Positions 1-13,250 of a DNA stretch of 64,000 bases are shown piece after piece. Every line of letters begins with the position of its first letter. Within the stretch, counting starts at the first letter, position 1. The stretch is taken from positions 124,001 through 188,000 of the forward strand of contig JBAIAA010000600.1 of the NCBI GenBank assembly GCA_037893245.1. The letters are read 5' to 3'. Under the pieces are notes generated by a model. That model had not been told where the DNA came from and made no database searches. It saw only the letters and a program-made list of their open reading frames with translations. The position numbers and the translations under genes were made by a program. Origin of the DNA: Crossaster papposus (lineage: Eukaryota > Echinodermata > Asteroidea > Velatida > Solasteridae).

Positions 1-500
1 AGCTTCGCCTCGTGGAATGGAACATTCCATCTGTCGCCTCATGTCACCTCATTATTTATTTAATAAAATATGAATTACTTATAGACCCATCCATTTTATA
101 GGAAAAAACTTACATGAAAAGCAAATGTTGTATAAATGAAAAAGAATTATCAAAATTACCGGGTAAATTTATCATAATGATCCTTCTAAACTACACGACC
201 AACCAATATGGGGAAATTATATTTGGTCCGTACAAATCCCACGGCTTTATATTTCACCTGTTTATTGCTCCCCTAATTTAATTTAATTTTGTTAAAAAAA
301 ATTGTAAATTGTTTTTTTGGTGTTTTTTTTTTGTTTTTTTTTGGGGGGAGGGAATGTTCATATCCGGTCGACAAGCAGGCGCACGGACTTATAACTAGAT
401 CTGGCCCTCTATTTGAAATTGATCTCGGCTCTGTAAGGACTTCGCACCCCGCGGATAGAATGATCTGCCGATAGCTCGCGGAAAGAAATAAGGGGAGGTT

Positions 501-522
501 GGGGGGGGGGGGGGGGGGGGGG
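501..522 (+). repeat. Poly-G run (22 G)
   Basis: Uninterrupted G run; one of nine long G runs, all on the plus strand. Confidence 0.9.
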
Positions 523-642
523 TCAACAAATGCCTTTTTCTGAAAAGTCGTTATCAAAGGGCGATCTTTGCGCCCGAACGGCGGATATCGCATACGGATC
601 TCGAAAAATACCATACAAAAAGTGCATAATAGGTTGGTAAAC

Positions 643-810
643 ACCGCCAATCGTGGACGGGGCATTGTCCGACCGTCTTCCCTTCTTTTGTTTGTACGTG
701 TTCGGAAGACCTCCATAGGAATTGTACACGATTTGGAATCGTGGACGTTTTGTCAATCGTGGACGTACCCAATTCTTTTGTCTGACGACCACGATTGGCG
801 GTCAATACAT
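643..810. repeat. Foldback repeat with CAATCGTGGACG ends, copy 1
   Basis: ACCGCCAATCGTGGACGGGG at left and ACCACGATTGGCGGT at right, with GTTTGTAC and CAATCGTGGACGT words between. Confidence 0.8.
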
Positions 811-1043
811 ACGCAGAAAATCACGGTTTGTCCTACAGCCTATAATTGTGTGGCAAAATCTTGCTAAAGGACTCGACAAGTTTTCAGGTATTAGTTTTTC
901 ACATGCAGTAGAAAGCACATCGTTTGGTCTTCATTTTGGTGTCTCACTTAGATTGGCACAGTTGTTATTTGGGTGATAGGGTCGATTGTTTCCAATGATT
1001 TGTGTTGTGTGGGACATATGACGCGGTTCTACAGGGGGTCAAG

Positions 1044-1077
1044 GGGCGGGGGGGGGGGGGGGAGGGGGGGGGGGGGG
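1044..1077 (+). repeat. Poly-G run
   Basis: About 30 G with single interruptions, followed 30 bp later by a C run (CCCCCCCCCC) that could pair with it. Confidence 0.88.
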
Positions 1078-1152
1078 CTAAGCCCCCAAACCTTTGTGTA
1101 TCCCCCCCCCCCACAAAACAAATGCAATAAAAAGTACATTCTGGGAAATACG

Positions 1153-1353
1153 TACACTGGTTCTGCGACGGCGTCTATGGAACAGTCTACCAATAGTCCT
1201 GAGATCACAACCAGATGTTGACTCTCTCAAAACCCATCTGAAAACCCTTTTCACTCGTATATATCAGTAGTTTTTTTCAGACCCGAGTGCAGTAAATAGA
1301 TTTGTCTAGATACCAGCGCTATACAAGTTTTTATTATTATTATTATTATTATT
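1153..1353 (+). mobile_element. Probable 3' end of a CR1-like non-LTR element
   Basis: ACTCTCTCAAAACCCATCTG, CCTTTTCACTCGTA and AGCGCTATACAAGTTTTTA lead into (TTA)n at 1328-1352. The GCGCTATACAAG plus triplet tail is what I expect of a truncated CR1-type LINE. Confidence 0.55.
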
Positions 1354-1782
1354 GACGTCACGTGCGAAAGGTCTATCCTCCCTGAAATATTGGCTCTAGA
1401 ACCGCGCCTGCATGGTGGGACACTGTCAAATGCAGTTGTGGTGCCTTGCGACTCATTTCGCTGTGTTGGGTCACATTAAGTGCAAGTCCCTAAGGGATTT
1501 CTTGCCGCCGTGAATTTTCATTTTTATAGAAGGAGTTGCCGTTATCAATAACATTGAATGAGGGAGAAAATGAGGGAGAAAATGGAACAAGAAGTGCTCG
1601 CTATACTTACGTTTCGTTCGCAAGGTTCGCCGTCTCCTTAGATAATATTTCAATTACTTGGTTCATCTCCAAGTTGTTATTGTTTTTCACCGTTATTTCC
1701 AAAGCTGACGGTGTTTTTTGTCTTCCAATCGTTTCTTTTTAATCTGTATGTTCTGGCTCCTAGGTTGATTGGTCTGGGAAAG

Positions 1783-1810
1783 AGGGGAGGGGGGGGGGGG
1801 GGGGGGGGGG
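1783..1810 (+). repeat. Poly-G run
   Basis: About 26 G with one A. Confidence 0.88.
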
Positions 1811-2040
1811 TTCAGAGACAGAGAAGACAGGTTGTAAATTAAAAGGGGTAACTACAGGACATGTGTGACGTGTTATTCCAAAAACCAGGAAGAATTGGGC
1901 AGAACTATAATAGGAATCGATAGCCTACATTTTGAGATTTTGAGATTATTCAATAAAAACATTGATGCAACTTAGAGTTTGAAATGTTTGGTAAAAATGT
2001 CGAACTGAAATGTCATCCACAGACGGGTTGAATTGGTTAA

Positions 2041-2095
2041 GGGTGGGGGAGGGGGAGGGGGAAGGGAGGGGGGGTGGGGGGGGGGGGGGGGGGGG
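2041..2095 (+). repeat. G-rich run
   Basis: G blocks with A and T interruptions and then about 22 G in a row. Four G blocks with short loops fit a G-quadruplex. Confidence 0.88.
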
Positions 2096-2988
2096 CACGT
2101 GTGTGCACCAATTGTTCAAGGAAACTGTTATATTCAGAGGTACGGAAATCCCCCCTCCCCCACCCTCCTGACGCAAGTAAAAGTAAGAATTTAAAAATAC
2201 GTGAATTGTCTACTCCTCTATATAGTTAGCATGCATGCCCGACATTTTTGTTTGCTCTAAATGTAAAAAATAATCTGCTTATAAAATTGAGTTAAACAAA
2301 AAGCAGACAGTTTTATTTTGACACGGTACCTAATGCTACAATGTAAGCTTGTTACAGAGCGAGTGTTGGACAACTCCTGGCCCTGTTCTGACTGTGGTTA
2401 CGGTAAGCCTTAGCTGGCAAGAGTGTCGAAGTCGCTGCGTGCGAGTCGAGTACAGTCAAACTCGTAAATTCGATTTGGAGCGGGGCAGTCGACTGCTAAT
2501 GCAATCGACACGCCCTCAAGATTGGTCATAATTGACCGCAGTCAGATCAATTGGCGGCTAATTGTTTAAATGTTTGACTTTCCGAAGCGAAACCGGAGCC
2601 TGTGGCATGCAGTGAACGAATTCGAAATTGCGACTTTAATCTCGCTCAGCGTTGCGCTCGAGGGGACGCGTGCGTATTATAATACCCGCTTTCTGTTTTT
2701 CCTCGTTTCTTTTTACTGCGAGAGTGTTTGGCTCGCGCGAGGAAGTCTTGGTTCTTAACAAAAAAGCCAACAAAATATAACGAAATGCACGTAGAATGTG
2801 TAACCAATATAGATAATATAGGTATGGTCTGACAGATACACATTTCCACTTTAAAATGATACATCAAACGTCCAAATATGATGATGTTTAACAGGTAATC
2901 TTCCAAAGAGACGTCAAATTGACCACGGGAATAAGCTTTTTGGTGATTCCGAAACATCAATTTTGAATGGCCAAACACTATCCATCCT

Positions 2989-3232
2989 GGGGCCAATTTC
3001 ATAAAACATGTAAGCACAAAAATGTGCTTAGCACAAAAAAGTCTTGCTCAGTAAAAACAGGTTATCGGCCCAAACTCCATGTGTTTTTTTCATTCAAAGC
3101 AAAAAAGAGCTGAATACCAGTCACAAACAATAAACATCTACTGAAATGTTGGTTTGTAACCCTGTTTTTTCCAAGGAAGAATTTTCATGCTAAGCAAATT
3201 TTGGTGCTTACACGTTTTATGAAATTGGCCCC
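2989..3232. repeat. Foldback MITE family A, copy 1
   Basis: It starts GGGGCCAATTTCATAAAA and ends with the inverted form TTTTATGAAATTGGCCCC. Inside, both halves carry GCTTAGCA and TTGTGCTTA motifs as inverted copies, so the whole 244 bp could fold on itself. Confidence 0.88.
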
Positions 3233-3318
3233 TGATGCTAAACACGTGTATAGTATGTAAGCATGTTCAAACATGAATTGTGTTTACTCTCTAAAGACAG
3301 TTTTTGCAGTGTAGACCA

Positions 3319-3579
3319 GGGGCCAATTTCATAGAGCTGCTAAGCACACAAATTTGCTTAGCATGAAAATTTGTCCTTGGCAAAAACAAGGTTAAAGACC
3401 AAATTTTCACGTGGTCTTTATTGTTTTTGATTGATAATCAGCTGGTTGTTTGCTTAACATAAAAAAACACGTCGAATTTTGGCTGGTAACCTGTTTTTAA
3501 TGAGCAAGACTTTTTTGTGCTAAGCAAATTTTTGTGCTAAGCAATTTTTTGTGCTTAGCAGCTCTATGAAATTGGCCTC
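3319..3579. repeat. Foldback MITE family A, copy 2
   Basis: It has the same ends as copy 1 (GGGGCCAATTTCATAGAGC and GCTCTATGAAATTGGCC), 87 bp downstream of it. Here the inner flank reads AGCTGCTAAGCACA instead of the copy-1 form, so it is a separate insertion and not a duplication. Confidence 0.87.
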
Positions 3580-4811
3580 TGACAATGTCAAAAACCAAAA
3601 AACTTGGTCCCATGGTCAATTTGACCTCTTTTGGAAATTTACTCGTAACTCTGTCAAACATTCTCAGATTTGGACATTGATATCTCATTTTAAAGTGGGA
3701 AAGTGTATCTTTCAAATCATATCCATATTATATATGTTGGTTGCATATTCCATGTGTCGCTTTTCATTATATTTTGTTTGCATTGTTTTAGAGACAATAT
3801 AGGTGGCATTGAATCTAATAAATTTTCTTTCTATTGAAACAGTCGTCGGTTTCAGGCCAGTGGTTAATTAAAACATGTACACTGTACTTTCCTTGTTGTG
3901 TAAATCAAGACCGGTGTCGTATTAAAATTCGATCGCAAAATGTTGAACACAGTCATTTCAACTCCAGCGAATGTTCGCAGCGAATGCTTTGTTGACGTCA
4001 GAATCGCGTGTCGCATTCGCTTTCGCGTAAAATCATGAACCGCCCTTTATTTCATTTTTAGGGCGTTTGGTTTCGTTTGTAGACGATCATATTTTGTTAG
4101 CTGGTACACAGCCCTCCACCCCCCCCCCCAAAAAAAAAAAACAAAAAAAAAAAACAAAACAAAAACCCAATAACATTGCGGCACTCATAAAACGAAATTG
4201 AATGGTGATTTTGAGGCGCATCCAATTTTGCACTGAACTTCCCGCGCGAATGACGCGGTGAAATAAATTGGACGCTTTGTCTGCCAAAATTGAACGAGAA
4301 AACCTATATATATATTTTTGTCTTCATTTCCTCAGATCGTGCAGGGATAAAACAAATTGTTCATCACCATTGAATGTAAAAACCATGGCAACTAAGTGGA
4401 ATCTGTGATCTCTCGCTGTAATATCTTCGGATTTCAACGCGAAATTACGTTTCTATATAATCGAATTTACAGCCCTGCAAGACACAAATTATCGCGTGGG
4501 AACGCGTGAAGGACAAAAATCATTTGTGATCCAGCACATCAAGATCAGGAATAATTTCACATTAAAGCTTTCTAATAATAGTACCCACCGCAAGCCTGCA
4601 CCTCGTATAGCCAATAACCCTTGAGCGAGCTTGTGATAGATATCATTAGAAAGCTTATATGGAATTTCCAATCTTACCGTGTACATATCTTAAACAGGTC
4701 ATTTTCCGACTTATTGCTAAAATTGATGTGCTGGTCACATTTATATTGGACAGTATAGGAATGACAACAATTGTAAATTTCGAGCATCAATCGCGCATTC
4801 ATTTTATAAAA

Positions 4812-5227
4812 TGTGACCTGTTCCAACGAAACCCGGACAAAGTCGCACAATGTGTTTTGTCACAATGTACTCCTGAAGTCATTTTTGGATGGATTTTACC
4901 ATTTTGAGGTTTTCCTAAGTCACTCACTATTAATCTACAATCTCCTCAAATTTGAACAAAATCCGTCTACTAGAACTGTGTTTTTTGTCAATTTTGTGAA
5001 ACATTTGTGTATAGAAATAATACGCTTTTCTGAACTTCAAAGCTGTTTATCTCATAATTAGGTTGTCAGGGTTTTATCACTAAATCCGGACCCCAGGGAA
5101 GATAGGGTGGGGGTACAAATGTAAATGATACATCATTTTAAAGTTGAGAACCTAGAGAATTTGAAAAAATCAAAATCTGAAAAACTAAAAAGTCGACTTT
5201 GTCCGGGTTTCGTTGGAACAGGTCACA
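4812..5227. repeat. MITE with near-perfect 33-bp terminal inverted repeats
   Basis: The left end reads GTGACCTGTTCCAACGAAAC and on through CCCGGACAAAGTCG; the right end is its exact inverse. The 350-bp interior is AT-rich and non-coding. Confidence 0.88.
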
Positions 5228-5405
5228 AATGTACGTCGGTTGTCGGCCGTAATTGCATTCTGACGTCCATGCAGGGCTCGTCAGTTTGAAACGCATGCGC
5301 TTGATTGAACGGGACTTTGTGATGTTATTAAAATGGAGTCGATAAAACTTCGGGAAGAAACTTTGCTGTAAACTCTCAGCATAAATTACGATTTCAGAAG
5401 CTTGT

Positions 5406-5797
5406 TAAAGGGATCGTATACGTTTGGTAATTACTCCAAAAATGAATGGCAATAAAAACTTACTTGGTAAGAAGTACAGCAGCTTTCGATAGTATAATGC
5501 ATTTTTAGAAACTTTTCACTTCGAAGTACTGCGGTTATGGAAAAAGATATCACTTTTTATCCCAAAAAAAATAAATCTGAGAAGCGTTACTGCAGTGACG
5601 TTTCTCAGATTGTGTATTCCAATGCAGATTATTCTTCCTGCGTGGACATAACCGCTCCAGATTTTCGGCAATATCTCAAAATCGCTAGTACCTTTTGAAA
5701 TGTAATTTTTACAGGTTAGCTTTATGGTGTATATCTTTAACTATTATGATTGAAACAAACAGTGGGTTCCAATTAACAAACGTATACGATCCCTTAA
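5406..5797. repeat. MITE family B, copy 1 (about 390 bp)
   Basis: The ends are AAAGGGATCGTATACGTTTG and its inverted form CGTATACGATCCCTT. The interior includes CTGAGAAGCGTTACTGCAGT and ATATCTCAAAATCGCTA, found in all four copies in the window. Confidence 0.9.
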
Positions 5798-6548
5798 AGA
5801 CGTTATTCTTCCTCCTCTTGCAAAAACGCTGGATTGCTACTGTACTATAGACCCCACCATAATACAAATGAGCCACGCGCCCCTATATGCATTATATCTT
5901 TGATAGTTATTTGTTTATACAAAAACGAACAGAGACTAGTCGCTGGCAAAAATCAATATAAGACCTTTGCTTACATCAAACAACGTACCATTAATTTTCC
6001 CCAGGGATCTGCTCAGTGTTATGACAATCAGATTCTATCTATAATGTGTATTACGTGATGGTCGGTTTGTTTACGGGTTCTGATGTCTCGTGTAAAACAA
6101 GCGCGATTGCAGCGACACAATTTTTATGAGACCTGAGAAATGGTCTCTGCTTTTTGTTCGGGTGAAATTACAGGAATATGTAAACAGAAGGCGTTCACAA
6201 AAACTCAGTTTTACGGAAGGAAACGTGTACAATGTCAAATAACACAACACAATTTACCTGACTGTAGATTCGATTGTATTGTTTTAGGTGTCATTGACGG
6301 CCGATGTTAACCTTGCGACGTGCGGCCATTTTGTTTTTACACGAACGCACGTCCGTACTTTTTTCCGAAGTCGGTTGTATTTTGTGTGTAACACCCATGC
6401 TGTTCGGTTTTATGGCTTTATATGTCAACACAGTACTTTCTCATAGTGTCTGAATATATTCGATCCCAGCTGGTGTGGTTGAATGGGGCAAGGCAACAAT
6501 AGCATGATTAATTGATTGGGTAGGTCTGGTAAACCCAGACTTGAATAG

Positions 6549-6750
6549 CCTCTTTATGTACACAAAGTAATGAGATACTCGTGGGGCAGCACTTTCCTTT
6601 GCAAAAAGCTGTGTCATCGGTTCAACCAGGGTTCAAGAGGCACTTACCATGCTATTCAGCATATGAATTGTTTTTAACAAATGATGAAAAATCAATTGTT
6701 TTTTTACGGCAAGCGACTTCGAAAAAAAAGTGCGGTGGAACGTCGCAGTC
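6549..6750 (+). repeat. Dispersed repeat Q, copy 1
   Basis: CTTTATGTACACAAAGTAAT, ATACTCGTGGGGC, GCACTTACCATGCTATTC and AATGATGAAAAATCAATTG are shared with 46.7 kb in the same orientation. The start has an internal short palindrome (TTTATGTACACAAA). It has no family I can name. Confidence 0.75.
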
Positions 6751-6888
6751 CACATGGAGGATAAATAGATATATATTTGGTTTTTTTCAAGTGGCAATTT
6801 GAGGATTACGTATACTTCCTCTGTGATTAATACAAACAGTAACTTTTTAGTGTTCTAAATTAAGCGGGGAGGAGGTTAACGGGGAAAT

Positions 6889-6925
<37 letters not shown>
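6889..6925 (+). repeat. Poly-G run (about 37 G)
   Basis: Uninterrupted. It sits next to a unit (AACCACAACATTCCGCAAGC ... TCTCTCCGTCCCATAT) that returns at 59630-59700 without the G run. Confidence 0.9.
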
Positions 6926-8027
6926 CTTTAATAATTAAATAAATTAAATGAAACCACAACATTCCGCAAGCACAATGACCACCACAAAGGAGGGAGAGGG
7001 GGCGGGGGGTTCTCTCCGTCCCATATATTGCTTCATATGTAAAAGTTAGAGAGTTAAACTCATCTTTTCGTGTCCTTATAATATAAACCTTAGGTGCTGT
7101 AGCGTGCTAGCTGCCGCCGAAAGTTTAACTGCGTTGTTTCAGCTATATCACTGTTTGAAAATGCGACAATCCAATATTTATTCACTCGTCATCCCACGCA
7201 CGTGTCTGGCGCTCAATTCGTTGGTGAAATTGTCATCCCCAGTGTTCGTCAATTACTTGGGAAATTCACCGTTTTACATTCGGCCTTGGACATAGAAATA
7301 ATTGTATTTTTATGGAGTTGGCAAAAACATATTTTAGGTATTAACAATTGGCGCTTTGGTTCCTTGGGACTTGGCATTTACAACTTGTTTTTATAATAAC
7401 GAACCTGTTTCACTAATGACCGTGTAATAATGTGTTGTGGGGTTGTCTATTTGTTTTTGTCCGTGCGGTGGTTTTTTTTATCGTTCGTAGGGCATTTTTG
7501 AATCCCTGGCTTCGTTTCGTCTTCGTCTTTGGCTTCGAGCGATTTTTAGCTCCCAACTGCAGGAACTCCAGCCACATTGTGATGCCTGTTTGTGCTTCAG
7601 AAACATTAAATATGTTGATATGAACCCAAAAGTTAAAAATATTCTCCTTAACTTCTTTTTCGATTTGCTTCTCAGCGATTCGGAATTCGGTGCCGAATCC
7701 GAAGCCGAAGACGGAGCAAAAGTTTCGAAAAACCCCAAAGTGGTTTTTCTTGCTTGTGTTTTTTTTTTAAGTATAAATCTACAAATTGTTTGTTTGTTTG
7801 TTGTTTATTTGCTCGTGCAATGCTATGCTTGATGCTTGGTCAATTTGTTTTAATTTAAAAAAAAATATATTTAGGCCTATGTAAACCACTTCTGATATAT
7901 AGGTTAACGTTGAGAGGTATTTTTAATGACTTTTACCTTTTTTTGATATTTATCTGACACCCGTTGGTAAGCGATTTTATTGTTAATGGGATATTTGGCA
8001 AGATATACGTCACTGATGACACAAATA

Positions 8028-8583
8028 TTAGCTAGTTCGGTACTCCAACTGCGCATGTCCACAACAAGACTTGACGATTGTCTTCCATCGTCCTTTCGAA
8101 TGCACACAAAAAAAATACATAGAATGCAGATTCGCTAATACCACGTCCCCGAAAGCCTTGCGTGCATTCATCTCCCGCGTGGTTATATCCCAAGAGGAAC
8201 AAAATCGATTCCTATGCATATTGACAGCGCTGTCGTGGATAATAAGACCTTTTGGGGACCATCCATTTCTCCAAAGAGCTGGGCACACGTACACTCCGAC
8301 CTTATCAACGACCGACTCGATTAGATTACTGGGATTTTTTTTTTTGAGAAGCCAAGATTCCGTAGTCTTGTTTTGTGTGATCTCCGTAGCGGACAATAGG
8401 GACTTTTCGATTTGCACGTTTACTAGTAGACTGCGACGTATGCGGTCATTTGTGAAGCAGTGCGCATGCGCATCGACGAACTCGTCGTTCGTAGCAGAAT
8501 TCTCGAACGCGTTCAACCTTGTTTTGCCGTCGTTGGAAAACTGTGACGACGTATACATAGCGCGCGCCAAACATAAGGCATGA
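8028..8583. other. Stretch open on both strands, function unknown
   Basis: About 510 bp are free of stops in a plus-strand frame (8071-8583, 170 codons) and in a minus-strand frame (8570-8028, 180 codons). The minus frame is somewhat more protein-like (WRNGWSPKGLIIHDSAVN, SSWDITTREMNARKAF) and has a Cys/Trp content that could be a transposon product, but I recognise no domain. One arm of an inverted repeat lies within it, which argues for a mobile element remnant. Confidence 0.3.
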
Positions 8584-8722
8584 CGTCACTGAGTGAGCGT
8601 AGTCGTAGTCGTAGAAATCGAAAAGGTAAGGTACAACATTTAGCGTGCCGCATACGTCGCAGTCGACTTGTGACCGCATACGTCGCAGTCTACTAGTAAA
8701 CGTGCAAATCGAAAAGTCCCTA
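8399..8722. repeat. Inverted repeat with about 50-bp arms
   Basis: GGACTTTTCGATTTGCACGT and on to GTCTACTAGTAAACG-type sequence at 8399-8451 is exactly inverted at 8671-8722. The left arm lies inside a frame open on both strands; see the next entry. Confidence 0.85.
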
Positions 8723-9234
8723 ATGACCTGACAGCGACGGTCAGTCATTAAAAAAAACCTAAAAAAACACCCCAAAACACGTGAAGAATTTATCTTAGAT
8801 GGAAGAAACCAAATGTAAAACAGAGAATTCCAATAAAAGTTATAATTTTAGGTTCTGAACTTGATACTATAACAATTAACTTGACCACCAAATACGATGT
8901 GCATAAAGAAACCCTTTGAATTTTTTTATTATTTTAAATCACAATTTCGATGTCTTTACTGGGCCACTACACACGGTGTTTTTTGTCACTGCAACATTTA
9001 AACAAAAAAGTCCAGAATTCGAAATCTGCGCGAATTGTTTTATTGTTTTTCATTTTCATTTTATTTTTATTTTAAGCTTCCTGTCTTACAACCTTGAACA
9101 GTAATATTCTGTGATTTTCTCGGTCATCCAATGTGTTAGAAAACTGCAAACGTATGCAATGTATAGTTGGGAAATAAATCTGGTCTCATGTGACAGGACC
9201 TGTAGCGTTCTCAAGTATAAACATATAGAATAAT

Positions 9235-9515
9235 TCTTCCAAAAAGGCACTTGGGGAGACAAATTACCGTAAGTTGTTAGGTAATAAGGAGACAGTGTCA
9301 CTCAGGGAGACATTTCAGTGTCTCCCTAAGTGTCTAGTTACACTAAAAAAACAATATTTGGGAGTTATTTTTGTCCTAGAACGACAGATTTCAGTCTTAA
9401 TAGCATAAATCTCGAAGATCTTAGAGAAAAGGGTTAGGGTAAACAAGTTAGGACTGTATTAAGTTTGTGTACATCTCTATGGGATTGTCTCCCGTCCCTA
9501 AGTGCCCATTTAGAG
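9235..9515. repeat. Dispersed MITE with GGCACTTGGGGAGAC end, copy 1
   Basis: It carries GGCACTTGGGGAGAC, GTGTCTCCCTAAGTG, CGAAGATCTTAGAGAAAAGG and TACATCTCTATGGGATTGTC, shared with 48.5 kb in the reverse order. Confidence 0.8.
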
Positions 9516-9877
9516 GTACTATTATTAGTAGGCCTACCTACTACAATTTCTTTACTTCTGCGTATATTTAAACTTCTAACGATTTTTTGTCTCCATTTTT
9601 CTCAATCTTCATTGTATACTCCTCATTTTACTCATCTCCAATATGTGTTGATAGAGCGTAACCTTTCCATCGAGTCGCCTATACCAAGGTTATGACCCAG
9701 TTGTCAAAAAAAAAACAGTGCAGTCGATACGTCAACCTTATAAAACACAACTGACAATAACCGCTCGTTTGTAGTCTAGTATACTCTGCTTGATGAATCT
9801 CTTAGACGATCCTGCGAAGCAGCGATTTCACGGCAGTGTCGTCATCTGCCGAACAATTCAAAATAGGTTCCTCATCA

Positions 9878-10119
9878 GGGGCCAATTTCATAAAGCTGCT
9901 AAGCACACACATTTGCTTAGCATGAAAATTTGTCCTTGGCAAAAACAAGGTTACATACCAAATTTTCAAGTGATCTTTATTGTTTTCGATTGATAATCAG
10001 CTGTTGTTTTGCTTAGCCAAAAAAAACCGTAGAATTTTGGCTGTTAACCTGTTTTAATGAGCAAGACTTTGTTGTGCTAAGCAAATTGTTGTGCTTAGCA
10101 GCTCTATGAAATTGGCCCC
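9878..10119. repeat. Foldback MITE family A, copy 3
   Basis: GGGGCCAATTTCATAAAGC at the left and GCTCTATGAAATTGGCCCC at the right. The interior is nearly the same as copy 2. Confidence 0.88.
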
Positions 10120-11824
10120 AGGGAGAACTCACTTTATACAGGTAGTATACACCATTTTGCTTTGCTGAAATTTTGGAAAATTGTTGGGTTAGGGTATTTA
10201 TATTTTATAGCAGATAAGATAAATAATGTTTAAAGTTGTGTGTTCATAGATGCTGGAAAAACCAAGAGAAATTTTTTTTTTTTTAGTCTGGTTCATTGAC
10301 GTCCTTAGGACGAAACAGAGTTTATATACGTCATCAGATTAGGAAACAAGACTAGTTGGCTGGCACCCATTCACGGATGTTTAAACCGTATTGCAAATAG
10401 AACGTGGACTAACACAATGTAATAAACTGGGGGCAGTGTTTTTCCAATGGTTGCCGGCCACCTAGTCTGGTTCCTTGGCCTGATGTCTATAAATAATTAC
10501 CATGTTCCGTCTGAAGTGAGGCCAGGGAACAACTCTTCCCTCTGGTTTTGTTTGGTATAGCATCTATACGAGCACAAACATTTTAAACGGGTCAGTATAA
10601 CAACATTTTCTGTAAAATACTCACCTCAAAATCCATCCATTTTCGAAAATTACAACAAAAGTAAATGGTGTATATAAGTGCACTACCTTTTAAACGTCAC
10701 CATTGTAAAGGCATAATAGATCGCATTTATCAGAAGTATACTTTGTCTGATCTAATCTAGGAACACCTGTTTTCGGGAACATTTTGCGTCACCCCGTATC
10801 TTTCCCATCCGCATCGTCTTTTGGAATCTCTGCCCGTACCCATTCACCCTACTAAACCGACTTTTCCTCTTCTCTGATAGGAGTAAAAACGACGGCCCTC
10901 CGTGAGCACAGCTTTAGTCATTAGCTGGAATTAGGGTAAAGCCGATCTGATCAATACCCCCAGAGAATGAGTGTCATTTCCTAATCCGATCAATAGAAGA
11001 AGAAAAAAGAAGAAAAAAAGAAACAAATTCCAATGCCGCAGCCGTTATTTCCCTGAGAACGTTCGATAATATAGTAGTCCCCGTAGACTCTGGCGCGGTA
11101 CGTTGGAGTTAGTTTCTGGGAGTGTTTGATTTCGTTGTCCCTTGGCAGTTTTAATATCAAACTTCGGCAAAAATTTCACTTTGGATTGCCCATCTGTTGG
11201 CAAGTTTATGATACCCGCGTCTCTTTGCACGTTATGTGTCGCCACATGTTCATCAATTCTTTTGGTACATTGCGTATATTATGGGGACAATCCATAGGGT
11301 TTGTGTGCTAAGGGAAATCTCTCTAAACTCAAACTCAGAAAATTCTAAAATTCTAACAAATTTAACATCACCCTAATTTGTCTTCTACATTTTCTTTCAT
11401 TATACCCTAACCCAATTTTACCTTGTTCTACCTTTACTGAACACCCAACGCGCTATGGGGACTCGAAAATGTCCCCACTACTCGGTCTGTTTTTTTCAAA
11501 CAAAAGACCCACAACTAGGTTGAGGCTCGTACACAGTAGTAAATGCAAACTCGGCCTCAAACCTTCACCTGGTGGCTTTTTTCCCCATGGGTTTTCACAA
11601 ATGTGGCTTTTTGCAGGCCGATTGGAATTGTAAAAAAAAAATTAGTTGGAACGAACAAAATGAGCGAGTTCCTCGTTCTTTTTCTTTTAGCTAATGTGGT
11701 CAGTATAGTGTATAAATGAGTAACCTTACACCACCACGTTGAATTTCATATGAACACCTGTCAATTAATTAAGGAACCTCTACACATTCTTAAAAGAGCG
11801 ACACACCCATGCATACACGTAGAC

Positions 11825-12480
11825 ACAGGGTGTCTCAAAAAAAATTACAACGCTCCTTTAGGTAATCGTAACTTTCTAAATAGGTGTTGGAATCGAACAA
11901 TTCAAACGACAAAATCAAGTCAAATTAGTTGGCTATAATGTAAAGAAAACCGCGTTTGATTCCGTTCAGTAATCACGGAGAAATGAGCGATTATGAAAAA
12001 ATATTCAAAGAACACTTCAATCCAAGTTTGCTCATATTGAGTGATTTAGACAGCACAGACAAGACATTATTCCATACTTCTTTCAAAGATAACACTCATA
12101 ACCTTTTTTCTTGTTCTCTTTCTTCTTTTAATCTAAATAATATCCCAGGTGTTAACCAAGTTCAGTATAATATTGCGCATAGAAGTTATCGAGATAATTA
12201 AATTAAAAAGTGCTGGCTAATTGAAAAAGGAAAAAGTCAAGTAACCACCTGAACAAAGGACAATTTGTGTAATACACAAACTTGCATGGAAGTGTTCTTT
12301 GACTACTGTTACATAATCGCTCATTTATCCGTAATTACTTAACCGAATCGAGCGCGGTTTTCTTTAACTTATAGCCAACTAATTTGAGTGTATTTTGTCG
12401 TTTAAATTGTTCTATTCCGACACTCATTTGGGAAGTTACGATCACCTAAACGTGCGTTGTAATTTGTTTTGAGACAACCT
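11825..12480. repeat. Long inverted-repeat element E1 (about 650 bp)
   Basis: It begins ACAGGGTGTCTCAAAA and ends TTTTGAGACAACC. Arms of roughly 190 bp match (CGCGGTTTTCTTTA against TAAAGAAAACCGCG; GAAATGAGCGATTATG against its inverse). The centre is unrelated AT-rich DNA. It looks like a non-autonomous DNA transposon. Confidence 0.85.
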
Positions 12481-13082
12481 CTACTGTTACGGGGTACCTC
12501 CGTTGTCCACCATTCTCAAATATGTATTCTTGTGGAGAAATAATGTTGTTCTCGTGTACAAATTGTTTAGAGGATCGAAGTCAATTTTTTTCTTAAAAAT
12601 GCTCATATTTCAACCAGAATAACTTTCTTGGGTTGAAATGTCGACCCAATATTTCTCACATAATATACTTGCGACAGATAATCATACCGCGGAAGATTCC
12701 TATAGTTTTTAAGTAAAATCTATATATCTATTTCGTGAAAATCTCAGTGTGGAGACCTTTTCACCAATTTGACAACCCGTGGTTTTGCAAAATGTCCATG
12801 TGGCAACCAGCGAACGAGATGGAGCCATAATATACGCAAATCTTCACTTTGACAAATGGCAATATTTGGACACTTTTAATAACGGAAACCAACACCAGGG
12901 GTCACGTGATGCGATCGATGAACTATTTGGGGCTAGGCTCGCGGGTCGCGAAGCCACTATAACGTAAACAGGGCGGAGTGTCCCAGAAATCCGTGTCCAA
13001 CGGCCAAATTCAATAATGTTTTTGCCTGATCCTTTGAGGACTTGTGAATTAATTCTGGGCCAAAGTCGTTGACCCAATGACA

Positions 13083-13250
13083 TAGATCCTGTATAACCTA
13101 GACCGTATGCGCTATAGTCTCACCGGGCGCGACTATGAGTATAATGAGATCCGGTGTAACTAGATCGTCTGCGCTAGTCTCCTCAGGCGCGACTGTAAGA
13201 TCCGGTGTAACTAGACCGTCTGCATGCGCATGCAGTCTCGGGCGCGACTG
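13083..13250 (+). repeat. Three degenerate tandem units of about 57 bp
   Basis: Units share GATCCGGTGTAACTAGA, CCGTCTGCGC, AGTCTC and GGGCGCGACT. Confidence 0.72.
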
